39,670 bases of DNA from Nitrospira sp. CG24C (lineage in GTDB: Bacteria > Nitrospirota > Nitrospiria > Nitrospirales > Nitrospiraceae): contig NEWR02000009.1 in the NCBI GenBank assembly GCA_002869885.2, positions 285,005-324,674 of the forward strand, given 5' to 3'. The notes under the pieces were generated by a model, which saw nothing but the letters and a program-made list of their open reading frames with translations, was not told the DNA's origin and did no database searches. The position numbers and the translations under genes were made by a program. Positions 32,999 through 39,670 of this stretch are shown here, in pieces. Numbering within the stretch: the stretch's first letter is position 1; every line of letters begins with the position of its first letter.

Positions 32999-33209
32999 GG
33001 ATGCTCAAAATGGTCGTCCAACAAGGCCGCAGGCGAGGCAAATACCGGAGGCGGCTAATTTCCACCCACCCGACCCTGAGCTGCCAACGCAGCTCTTTCC
33101 CAAGCGGGGTACGTTGAGGATGTTGTCGAGCCGAGAACGAAGCTCGCGGAACGGCGCGTCTCGGCGCGCCGGGGCTGGGTGGGTGAGAAGTTTGCCATTT
33201 TCAGCATCC
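32999..33209. repeat. dispersed element with GGATGCTSAAAA inverted ends, long copy
   Basis: GGATGCTCAAAATGG (32999-33013) and CCATTTTCAGCATCC (33195-33209) are inverted repeats with one mismatch in 15. An inner inverted pair (CACCCACCC near 33064 and GGGTGGGTG near 33177) and the segments CAACAAGGCCGCAGGCGAG and TCGAGCCGAGAAC make up the 211-bp interior. The last two segments recur in the short copy at 38152-38272. It fills the trxB-thiI gap and ends 10 bases before the thiI ATG. Confidence 0.85.
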
Positions 33210-33218
33210 GACTAAACC

Positions 33219-34397
33219 ATGAGATGCGCGATCGTCCATTACCACGAACTCGCCCTCAAAGGCCGCAACCGGGAATATTTCGAGGAGCGGCTCGTGCGCA
33301 ATATCCAATGGACGCTGAAGGACCTCGGCGTCAGACGCGTCGAGAATCTTCGCAGCCGGATTCGCGTCGTCCTGCCTGATACGGTTCCGGACCAGACCAT
33401 CAAAGAGCGGCTCGCACGAGTCTTCGGAATCGCCAACTTTTCGCTCGCCCATGGGTTGCCACTCGACCTGGCCAAGCCAGATATTGGAGCGCTCAGCAAA
33501 GCGGTCATCTCATCGCTCCAATCTGAGTCTTTTTCTACCTTTCGCGTTTCGGCGAAACGGGCCGACAAACGATTGACTCTGACCTCTATGGAGGTCGCGC
33601 GGGACGTCGGCGCTGCCATCTGCGAAGGAACCGGTAAAAAAGTCAGCCTGAAAGACCCCGACCTTACGGTCTACCTCGAACTGCTTTCCAAAGAGGTCTA
33701 CTACGCGACCAAAAAGATTCAGGGGCCGGGCGGCATGCCGGTGGGGGTCAGCGGGAAAGTCGCCTGCTTGATATCCGGAGGGATCGATTCGCCGGTCGCA
33801 GCCTATCGCATGATGAAGCGCGGATGCCGAGCCCTCTTCGTCCACTTCTCCGGCCGGCCGCTCGTCAGCCGTGCTTCGGAAGAGAAAGTCCGCGAACTCG
33901 TGCAGCTCCTCACAGTCCATCAATATAGGTCGATGCTCTATGTCATCCCGTTCGGGGAGATTCAGCAGGACATTGTGGCGAACGCACCGGCCCCATTTCG
34001 CGTGGTGCTCTACCGGCGCGTCATGATCCGCATCGCGCAGGAGTTAGCCAAGCGCGAGCACTGTTGGGGGCTAGTCACCGGCGACAGCTTAGGGCAAGTG
34101 GCTTCGCAAACACCGGAGAACTTGACGGTCATTGAGGAGGCGGCAGAGTTGCCGCTCCTGCGTCCGCTCATCGGCATGGACAAGGTGGAAATCACCGACC
34201 AGGCTCAGCAGATCGGCAGCTTCGCCATATCGATTGAGCCGGATCAAGACTGCTGCTCACTCTTCACCCCACCGCACCCCAGCACGAAAACCAGACTCGA
34301 GGACATTCAGAAGGTCGAACGGATGTTCGATGTGAGCGCGCTGGTGAAACAGGGTCTCGACAAGGCGGAAGTGTCCGAGTTCACATTTCCTCAGTAG
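33219..34397 (+). CDS. thiI: tRNA 4-thiouridine synthetase
   Basis: This enzyme of 392 residues activates U8 of tRNA with ATP and inserts sulfur; in some bacteria it also serves thiamine synthesis. The N-terminal ferredoxin-like and THUMP domains (about 1-165) contain YHELALKGRNREYFEERL. The PP-loop SGGIDSP is at 186-192, and LVTGDSLGQVASQT (285-298) is the substrate motif. C345/C346 (DQDCCSLFTPPHP) correspond to the conserved catalytic Cys of the synthetase domain. The C-terminal rhodanese domain of the E. coli enzyme is absent, as in many bacteria, so sulfur must come from a separate donor. The promoter, if any, must lie in or before the adjacent repeat. Confidence 0.95.
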   Translation: MRCAIVHYHELALKGRNREYFEERLVRNIQWTLKDLGVRRVENLRSRIRVVLPDTVPDQTIKERLARVFGIANFSLAHGLPLDLAKPDIGALSKAVISSLQSESFSTFRVSAKRADKRLTLTSMEVARDVGAAICEGTGKKVSLKDPDLTVYLELLSKEVYYATKKIQGPGGMPVGVSGKVACLISGGIDSPVAAYRMMKRGCRALFVHFSGRPLVSRASEEKVRELVQLLTVHQYRSMLYVIPFGEIQQDIVANAPAPFRVVLYRRVMIRIAQELAKREHCWGLVTGDSLGQVASQTPENLTVIEEAAELPLLRPLIGMDKVEITDQAQQIGSFAISIEPDQDCCSLFTPPHPSTKTRLEDIQKVERMFDVSALVKQGLDKAEVSEFTFPQ

Positions 34398-34404
34398 CAG
34401 GGTA

Positions 34405-34435
34405 ATGAACAAGACCGCCAGCCGGTCTTGTTCAT
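34405..34435. terminator. terminator hairpin after thiI
   Basis: A perfect 13-bp stem ATGAACAAGACCG (34405-34417) with 34423-34435 has loop CCAGC and begins eight bases after the thiI stop. It is followed by TTGGTCTGTTC, the start of hairpin repeat copy F. The stem sequence ATGAACAAGA equals the usual right end of that repeat family. Confidence 0.8.
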
Positions 34436-34555
34436 TTGGTCTGTTCGGTCTATCTGGTCTGTCTCGTTTAATTGGTTTGTTTGGTTTGTCTTGTTTTTTA
34501 GTTGTATCAGACAGACCGGATAGACCAGATGAACCAGACAGACCAGATCACCAGC
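34436..34555. repeat. T/G-to-A/C hairpin repeat, copy F
   Basis: The left arm (34436-34500) carries GGTCTGTTCGGTCTATCTGG and then TTGGTTTGTTTGGTTTG units. The right arm (34508-34555) carries AGACAGACCGGATAGACCAG and continues ATGAACCAGACAGACCAG. GGTCTATCTGGTCTG-like words on the left have exact complements on the right. It ends two bases before the stop of the convergent SRPBCC gene. Confidence 0.85.
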
Positions 34556-34557
34556 CC

Positions 34558-35130
34558 TCACTGTGATCGCCCTGACTGCAGCTCCTGCTGTATTTGCAGC
34601 GCTTTTTCTCTTACGATTCGAAAATGCATTTCCATATCTCGCCGCATCGCTACGGCGACAATCCAATCCGGCACCATCATGTCGATCTCGACGAGCAGTT
34701 CAAACTCAGCCTTGGTATGAGCCCCCCCATCGACTGGGTTAAGCTTCCAGAACCGGCGGTACTGTTTGAAGTCGCCCCCCTTCAATTCCGTCAGCAACTC
34801 TCCAGTCGGTAATGTCCTCGTCTCACTCAGAAGGCGGCGCTCTCCTGGAAGCAAAGCATGGTCGATCCGAATATCCGTGAACACCTTGCCGTCTTGGTCC
34901 CGTATCTCCGCCATCCGCATCCGTACGTCGAAGAGATCAGGCCAATGGGCATAGTCGGTCAATATTCCCTGGATGATCGCCGGCTCCACCGGAAAGAGAA
35001 TTGTGGCTGTCGCCTTCACACCGCCAGTGGGTTCCGTACGAACATCCAGTACGACAGGCTCGGCCGCACGGCTCCACCCGGACCATCCGAGTACGAGATA
35101 GACCATGACAATCATCACACGCCACAACAT
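34558..35130 (-). CDS. secreted SRPBCC (START-like) domain protein
   Basis: This protein of 190 residues has a signal peptide (about 1-22, ending SRA/AEP). The domain then follows the polyketide-cyclase/START pattern: ILFPVEPAIIQGILTDYAHW, PDLFDVRMRMAEI, a strand pair around RRLLSETRTLPTGELLTELK, FWKLNPVDGGAHTKAEFELL, and a long C-terminal helix VPDWIVAVAMRRDMEMHFRI. Such domains bind hydrophobic ligands. The N-terminal Met is uncertain, as several occur within 10 residues and no ribosome site is clear. It is convergent with thiI. Confidence 0.85.
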   Translation of the reverse strand: MLWRVMIVMVYLVLGWSGWSRAAEPVVLDVRTEPTGGVKATATILFPVEPAIIQGILTDYAHWPDLFDVRMRMAEIRDQDGKVFTDIRIDHALLPGERRLLSETRTLPTGELLTELKGGDFKQYRRFWKLNPVDGGAHTKAEFELLVEIDMMVPDWIVAVAMRRDMEMHFRIVREKALQIQQELQSGRSQ

Positions 35131-35179
35131 GCCGCAAGTATATAGACCCGTTGAGAGTCACGCGAGGACAAACAGCCAC

Positions 35180-35274
35180 CCGTGAGACGTGAAACGTCAA
35201 AGGTAAAACGTTTCGGAGGAAATGCACTCGGCAGCCCACGTTTCACCGTTCACGTCTTACTTTTCACGGTTTTC
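35180..35274. repeat. CGTGAAACG-type hairpin repeat
   Basis: The left arm CGTGAGACGTGAAACGTCAA (35181-35200) continues AGGTAAAACGTTTC. The right arm CACGTTTCACCGTTCACGTC (35238-35257) continues TTACTTTTCACGG. The arms are built of short TGAAACG/TGAGACG units that can pair in several registers. Single-arm fragments of the same type are at about 14955-14970 and 15808-15821. Confidence 0.7.
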
Positions 35275-35344
35275 GAGAGCATCCTGCTAATGCGTCGGAC
35301 CCTGATTGACGCCTACAAACATCGCTGTGCTAGGATGCTGCGTG

Positions 35345-35710
35345 ATGAAACGCTGGCCCTTCCTGTTATTGATACTCATCGGCCTGTGGAGCCTTTCAGC
35401 CGCTGCTCACGCGCAGCCCATGGACGACTCACATGCCACGACAGAACAGTCTTGTAGTTTCGGCATGGCGAAGGGAGAGGCCTCGCAGAGCTGTCACGTT
35501 CCCTTCCCCTCAGGCTGCCTCGTGGCCAATGTCCCAGGAACCGATAAACCCTGGTCGACCTTCTCCAAGGGTGGAAACACATCCTGCCGATTCGACGAGA
35601 AAGGGACGGACTGGAAAACTAAAATCACCGGTTCCTGCACCCGCTGCAAATCCGACCATTGTTCGGCCCAGTTCAGTGTCCGCTTTGACTGCTCCCAGCA
35701 ATCGCACTAG
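35345..35710 (+). CDS. small secreted Cys-rich protein
   Basis: ATG 35345 starts a clear signal peptide (MKRWPFLLLILIGLWSLSAA, cleavage near AHA/QPM), so it is preferred to the in-frame ATG at 35306. The product has 121 residues. The mature chain has eight Cys (QSCSF, SCHV, GCLV, SCRF, SCTRCKSDHC, DCSQQ), an even number that fits four disulfides in a compact periplasmic fold. No family recognised. It ends two bases before queG, so the two may be co-transcribed, although they share no obvious function. Confidence 0.8.
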   Translation: MKRWPFLLLILIGLWSLSAAAHAQPMDDSHATTEQSCSFGMAKGEASQSCHVPFPSGCLVANVPGTDKPWSTFSKGGNTSCRFDEKGTDWKTKITGSCTRCKSDHCSAQFSVRFDCSQQSH

Positions 35711-35712
35711 CT

Positions 35713-36720
35713 ATGTCTCTCGCTGAGGCGATTAAAAGCGAAGCCAAAGCCCTAGGGTTCGACGCCGTCGGCATCAGCCGAATCCCCACTAGCAGTCAGC
35801 CTGACTCTTCTCTACCCCCTTACCCCACTACCCCCTTACCTCGTCTCTTATTCAGCCGTCTCACGGAATGGCTCCAGCGCGGCTACCACGGCGCGATGGC
35901 CTGGATGACTCGTGACCCAGCTCGCCGAAGCGATCCGCAACAGGTATTGCCAGGCTGCCGATCGATGATCTCGGTCGGGATGAACTACTACACGGACAAT
36001 CGTGCGAACGAGCAGCCTGGAATGGGACGCATTGCTCGTTACGCCTGGGGCAAGGATTACCACATGGTCATAAGCCAGCGACTCGCGCAACTCGAAGCGA
36101 AGATCGCAGCCTTGGCGCCGGGCGTCACCACCAAGACCTATACCGATACAGGCCCGATCATGGAAAAGGCCTGGGCTCAGCAGGCCGGCCTTGGCTGGAT
36201 CGGGAAACATTCCAATCTCGTCTCAGCCGAATCTGGTTCTTGGCTCCTGCTCGGGGAGATTCTGACGACCCTTGATCTGACAGAGGATGACCCGGGCACA
36301 GATCTGTGCGGAAGCTGCACCCTCTGTATCCAGGCTTGTCCGACCGGCGCTATCGTCGAACCCTATGTCGTCGATGCCCGGCTCTGTATCTCGTACTTGA
36401 CCATCGAACTTCGCGGGGGCCGAGAGGTCATCTCCGACGAACTCGCTTCTCAGATGGGCAATCGTATTTTCGGCTGTGACGATTGCCTGGACGTCTGTCC
36501 CTTTAACTTACGAGCAGATGCAACGACCGAACCAGCCTTCACCCCCACCCCCTTGACCCTCGCTCCCAATCTCCAGGCCCTGGCTCAGATCAGCGAAGAG
36601 AGTTTTACAACCACGTTCAAGGAGAGCCCCCTCAAGCGTGCCAAACAGACTGGCCTCCTTCGCAACGTCGGGATTGCACAGGAAAACCACAGACGACAGA
36701 TAGGAGGCCGGACTTCTTAG
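35713..36720 (+). CDS. queG: epoxyqueuosine reductase
   Basis: This enzyme of 335 residues makes queuosine in tRNA from epoxyqueuosine using cobalamin and two 4Fe-4S clusters. YTDTGPIMEKAWAQQAGLGW (143-162) is the cobalamin/active-site segment, with D145 the expected proton donor. The cluster Cys are C199, C202, C205, C209 (CGSCTLCIQACP) and C255, C258, C262 (CDDCLDVCP), with C225 nearby. It is at the short end of the family range and lacks the HEAT-like C-terminal domain of longer forms. Residues 27-45 (SSQPDSSLPPYPTTPLPRL) are a Pro/Ser-rich insertion encoded by a TACCCCC pyrimidine tract. Confidence 0.95.
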   Translation: MSLAEAIKSEAKALGFDAVGISRIPTSSQPDSSLPPYPTTPLPRLLFSRLTEWLQRGYHGAMAWMTRDPARRSDPQQVLPGCRSMISVGMNYYTDNRANEQPGMGRIARYAWGKDYHMVISQRLAQLEAKIAALAPGVTTKTYTDTGPIMEKAWAQQAGLGWIGKHSNLVSAESGSWLLLGEILTTLDLTEDDPGTDLCGSCTLCIQACPTGAIVEPYVVDARLCISYLTIELRGGREVISDELASQMGNRIFGCDDCLDVCPFNLRADATTEPAFTPTPLTLAPNLQALAQISEESFTTTFKESPLKRAKQTGLLRNVGIAQENHRRQIGGRTS

Positions 36721-36789
36721 CCACCCCTTTTTTCTTGGCCGGAAGAGGAGTAGGCTATTTCCAGTACTTAGCAGAGAGGCCTGAACACT

Positions 36790-38151
36790 ATGCATCCTCC
36801 GGTCCTGCTGCTCATCTCGACCGATCCCCAGACCAAGCCGGTGCTTGAACAAGCCCTCGCCGATCGACAGGCCACCATCCTTGCTGCTGCAACAACCGAC
36901 GAGGGTCTGCGCATTCTAAAAGACCAAACGGACATTGCACTCGTCCTCTGTGACGAGAGCCAGGGGCGGATTGCAAGCCAGGTGATCTTGGCTCAGGCTA
37001 GACGCATCGCTCAGAACCTCCCCGTGATCATTCTCGGGACAGACGGATCGGCCAAAGCCGCGGTCGAGGCATTGCACCGTGGCGCCACAGACTATCTCGC
37101 TCAACCGGTCACGACGAAAGATCTCCAGGCCGCCATCGACAAAACCCGAATCTTCGAAGCGCCAGAGCCCCAAGCGCGCGAAGAGCGCCTCTCAGCCTTC
37201 GATCAGATCGTCAGCCGATCGCCTCAGATGAAACTGCTGAAACATCTGGCAGCCGAAGTCGCTCAAACCGACGCAACAACTGTCCTCATCACCGGCGAAA
37301 GTGGCACCGGTAAAGAACTCTTCGCCCAGGGGATCCATGCAGCCGGTCCCAGATCCAAAGGCCCCTTCGTGGCACTCAACTGTGCCGGTATCCCCGAGCA
37401 CCTTCTCGAATCCGAATTGTTCGGCTATCAGCGCGGCGCTTTTACCGATGCGAAGCAGACCAAACCGGGGCGGTTCCAGCTCGCGAATGGTGGCACGCTC
37501 TTCCTCGACGAAATCGGTGAGATGAGTTCGTCAGCCCAGGCGAAACTCCTACGAGTTCTGGAGAATCATCAGGTCGATCCGCTGGGCGACACACACAGCA
37601 TCCACGTCGACATCCGCGTGATCGCGGCCACGAACGAAGATTTGCCGGCGCAGATCAAAACAGGGCGATTCCGCCTGGACCTCTACTATCGACTGAACGT
37701 CTACCAACTGCGTATCCCGCCGCTCCGCGAGCGACCAGAAGATATCGAACCGATTCTGACATCCTTCCTGGAAACCGCCAGGCGAGATCATGGCTGCCGC
37801 ATCAAGGGCATCACCCCTGCTGCGCTGGCCATCTTGCAAGGCCACGACTGGCCCGGCAACGTACGAGAACTGCACAACGTGCTCGAAGGGCTCACCATTA
37901 CATGCAAGGACGAGATGATCCAGCCGGACCACCTCCCCGCCTCTCTGCGAGACGCCAAATTAGCTGGATCGAACGGAGAAACCGGAAAGACCTCGCTCCT
38001 GGCCTACGGTCTCTCAGTTGACGAAATGGAAAAGAAGATGCTGCAGGAAGCGCTACAGCGCACAGGCGGCAACATTTCCGAAGCCAGTCGGCTCCTCAAG
38101 ATCACTCGGAATACGCTCCGGTATCGCATGGCAAAATACCACCTCCCGTGA
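36790..38151 (+). CDS. sigma-54-dependent response regulator (NtrC family)
   Basis: This protein of 453 residues has a receiver-like domain (1-120), an AAA+ domain (about 140-370) and a Fis-type helix-turn-helix (about 415-453, GGNISEASRLLKITRNTLRY). The AAA+ Walker A GESGTGKE is at 169-176 and Walker B GTLFLDE at 235-241. The sigma-54 contact loop reads GAFTDA at 216-221 rather than GAFTGA. In the receiver, D55 is in the phosphoacceptor position, but the Lys of the usual K-P pair is Gln (Q105-P106) and the N-terminal acidic pair is reduced to one Asp (D12). Control by phosphorylation is thus uncertain. No sensor kinase gene is adjacent. Confidence 0.93.
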   Translation: MHPPVLLLISTDPQTKPVLEQALADRQATILAAATTDEGLRILKDQTDIALVLCDESQGRIASQVILAQARRIAQNLPVIILGTDGSAKAAVEALHRGATDYLAQPVTTKDLQAAIDKTRIFEAPEPQAREERLSAFDQIVSRSPQMKLLKHLAAEVAQTDATTVLITGESGTGKELFAQGIHAAGPRSKGPFVALNCAGIPEHLLESELFGYQRGAFTDAKQTKPGRFQLANGGTLFLDEIGEMSSSAQAKLLRVLENHQVDPLGDTHSIHVDIRVIAATNEDLPAQIKTGRFRLDLYYRLNVYQLRIPPLRERPEDIEPILTSFLETARRDHGCRIKGITPAALAILQGHDWPGNVRELHNVLEGLTITCKDEMIQPDHLPASLRDAKLAGSNGETGKTSLLAYGLSVDEMEKKMLQEALQRTGGNISEASRLLKITRNTLRYRMAKYHLP

Positions 38152-38272
38152 GAATGCTGAAACAGACCCCCAACTTTGTTCTCGGCTCGACCGAATCCTC
38201 AACGTAGCCATGAGGCTACGCCTCCGGTTCTGTCTCCCCTGCGGCCTCGTTGGATGGCCTGTTTGAGCATCC
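38152..38272. repeat. dispersed element with GGATGCT-type ends, short copy
   Basis: GAATGCTGAAACAG (38152-38165) pairs with CTGTTTGAGCATCC (38259-38272), 12 of 14. In reverse orientation the interior shares CCAACGAGGCCGCAG, ACCGGAGGCG, TACGTTGAGGAT and TCGAGCCGAGAAC with the element at 32999-33209. It contains a small hairpin GTAGCCATGAGGCTAC (38205-38220). It begins directly at the NtrC-gene stop codon (TGA 38149-38151). Confidence 0.85.
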
Positions 38273-38543
38273 TCACCTGAACCCCCTACAGTCATAGTAA
38301 TAGAGCGAAGGCAGCAGCCTTGTAGATCACCATTACCAAGAAGATGTGAACCGGGATATACGGTGGGATGATAACTGGATAGATCCCAGGATTTGCGGTC
38401 TATCCCGGCAGGTGGTACTAAACGGTGTGATGGATATGCGTACAACGTTGCAGTAGGCTTGTTCACAACTGATTGCTGAGTCTGCATTGCTATGCTGCAC
38501 AGGCAGTCTGTAGCAGACCTAAATATTAAGGCCCACGACATAG
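38273..38543. other. gene-free region before the SIR2-like gene
   Basis: No credible gene is seen. G+C is lower than in the housekeeping genes upstream. A GGTCTATCC/GGATAGATC inverted pair lies around 38374-38406. This region should hold the promoter for the SIR2-like gene; no box is clear enough to name. Confidence 0.45.
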
Positions 38544-39476
38544 ATGCGTGTACTAGTGATCGGAGCCGGAACAAGTATTGAAGAGGCAAAGAGAGCTAAT
38601 GTATCAGAAGAGTTCTGGCCGCCCACCATGGCGAACTTCGCGAAGAAGATGTGGGATGGTCCGATCTTCCAGTTCTCCAACTACTGGTTGTCCGACTACC
38701 TAACAGAGCAAGGAATTGATCCAGGGAACGATCCAATCTCTGTATTCACTACGTTGGCAAAAGAGCCGGAAAGCGTGATGAACCTTGAACGGCTATTTGA
38801 GTACTGCTGGGTGAACAGGGGAAAAAAGTTCGAAGGCGACTGGGAAAACTTGATCCACCACGGAATACTCAACCCGCTTTCATTCCTACTTAACAAGGCC
38901 TTCTATGAGAATGGAGTGGGAGTTAAGCAACTGGAGGTTGGAAAACTGGTTTCGGGCAGACTCAAGGATGGAGACTTAGCACTGAATCTCAATTATGACC
39001 CTATGTTCGAAATAGCGGCCATACAACAAGGGCATCAGCTTACGTATGTGCCTCATCTGGTTAGTCGAAAAAGCATACTGGTTGCCAAGCCACACGGATC
39101 ATTTAATCTACTGGCTGACGAGAAGTTTTTCCGGTTCGCCCACCCAGACTGCATAGGCGCCGTTCCGTCGAGCGCTGATAATTTCCGTAACCACCGGGCA
39201 ATTGTGCCGCCCCGATTTAATAAAAGATATGCGCAGCATCCTATAGCGAGAATAATTATTGACGGTATCGTGAGCTTCCGTCCAGACATAGTGACGTTTT
39301 GGGGAGTCAGCCTCACTGATAGTGACGCAGATTTGCTCGACGTATACAGGAAGTGGATCGCTTCAACATCGGTCATTGAAGTAATCAATCCAGACGCTGC
39401 CGTGACTGAAAGAGCCATGGGAATGTTCAAGAGAGACGTACGACATTACTCAACACTAGAAGAGTGGTTGGGCTAG
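38544..39476 (+). CDS. SIR2-like domain protein (possible NADase)
   Basis: This protein of 310 residues has no signal or membrane span. It shows the ordered motifs of SIR2-like Rossmann proteins: GAGTS at 7-11, NLNYDP at 148-153 (the catalytic Asn type), KPHGS at 182-186 (the catalytic His type), and FWGVSLTDSDADLL at 252-265 (the G-x-S-x-x-D motif), then INPD at 281-284. Stand-alone SIR2-like proteins of this kind occur in anti-phage systems such as Thoeris ThsA and DSR, where they destroy NAD. No partner gene is in the window. Codon use and G+C look more AT-rich than the neighbours, and repeats flank it on both sides, which suggests acquisition. Confidence 0.75.
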   Translation: MRVLVIGAGTSIEEAKRANVSEEFWPPTMANFAKKMWDGPIFQFSNYWLSDYLTEQGIDPGNDPISVFTTLAKEPESVMNLERLFEYCWVNRGKKFEGDWENLIHHGILNPLSFLLNKAFYENGVGVKQLEVGKLVSGRLKDGDLALNLNYDPMFEIAAIQQGHQLTYVPHLVSRKSILVAKPHGSFNLLADEKFFRFAHPDCIGAVPSSADNFRNHRAIVPPRFNKRYAQHPIARIIIDGIVSFRPDIVTFWGVSLTDSDADLLDVYRKWIASTSVIEVINPDAAVTERAMGMFKRDVRHYSTLEEWLG

Positions 39477-39600
39477 ACCTAACTTTAACTCGATCAGAGG
39501 GTATGAAATCGTGCGTCGCCATTGGACATGTCAAATGGTGTCAGTCATCACTTTTCTAGACCCACCTAACAGTCTTGCCAAGCTCGCTCGTTGTTTCTTC

Positions 39601-39670
39601 AGGGATGGGGGCTGATTGATCTTCCACTGCGCGCGTCCAACGAGGGCTTTCTTAAGCCGCGCGTTGCGCG
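39601..39670 (+). repeat. structured dispersed repeat (TGCGCGC family), copy 4, cut by window end
   Basis: AGGGATGGGGGCTGAT (39601-39616) and the following core match the reverse complement of 29701-29770 at 66 of 70 bases. Two of the four differences form a compensatory pair within the hairpin GGCTTTCTTAAGCC (GGCCTTCTGAGGCC in the other copy). The element continues past the window. The stretch 39477-39600 before it has no supported gene. Confidence 0.85.

Noticed and set aside
38053-38589. Minus-strand 178-residue frame across the NtrC-gene end and the following spacer
   Set aside because: It overlaps a repeat element, the end of the regulator gene and the start of the SIR2-like gene, and has no protein family features.

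Overview
The window reads as a chromosomal piece of a moderately GC-rich Gram-negative bacterium. The best guess is Nitrospira or a close relative (phylum Nitrospirota). That guess rests on the mix of secreted and outer-membrane proteins, FecR/CHASE2 signalling, PilZ and HD-GYP proteins, and above all on several families of intergenic palindromic repeats that I associate from memory with Nitrospira genomes. No rRNA, tRNA, CRISPR array or intact transposase is visible.

Layout. 1-2300: end of a possible upstream gene, a hypothetical protein, and a convergent tRNA nucleotidyltransferase/poly(A) polymerase-family gene. 2400-3840: three small secreted proteins, one built almost entirely of Asp-Arg-Gln tetrapeptides. 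3970-6580 (minus): a compact operon of ECF sigma factor, membrane anti-sigma-like protein with a periplasmic glycogen-binding-type domain, a lipoprotein with the same domain, and a secreted Arg/Asp-rich protein. 6880-10630 (minus): outer-membrane barrel, PilZ protein, and a DUF5666 lipoprotein with a second Asp/Arg-repeat secreted protein. 10630-13350: repeat-rich, with a decayed glycosyltransferase, a small secreted protein and a DUF3047 protein. 13350-18950: flavin disulfide reductase plus TVP38 membrane protein, EF-hand secreted protein, sulfite-oxidase-like protein, dipeptide epimerase and DUF3565 protein. 19090-27020: GAF/HD-GYP protein, CHASE2 adenylate cyclase, FecR protein, and a TPR/outer-membrane gene carrying an imperfect 1078-bp tandem duplication. 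27320-31330: beta-hydroxyacid dehydrogenase, a MITE-like element, a lipoprotein with a DUF336 heme-binding-type protein, and a beta-helix protein. 31400-38150: housekeeping genes coaE, trxB, thiI and queG, plus an SRPBCC protein, a Cys-rich secreted protein and an NtrC-type regulator. 38540-39480: a lower-GC SIR2-like gene, then a repeat running off the window.

Together the genes suggest envelope sensing and remodelling (sigma/anti-sigma glycan sensing, FecR/CHASE2/TPR, c-di-GMP and cAMP proteins) interleaved with housekeeping genes. The most distinctive signal is not one gene. It is the set of non-coding hairpin repeat families, at least five of them, which sit at gene ends, combine with one another, and in two places appear to have entered coding sequence. 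One shows a compensatory base-pair change between copies and another keeps a fixed stem around a variable loop, so structure appears to be what is conserved.
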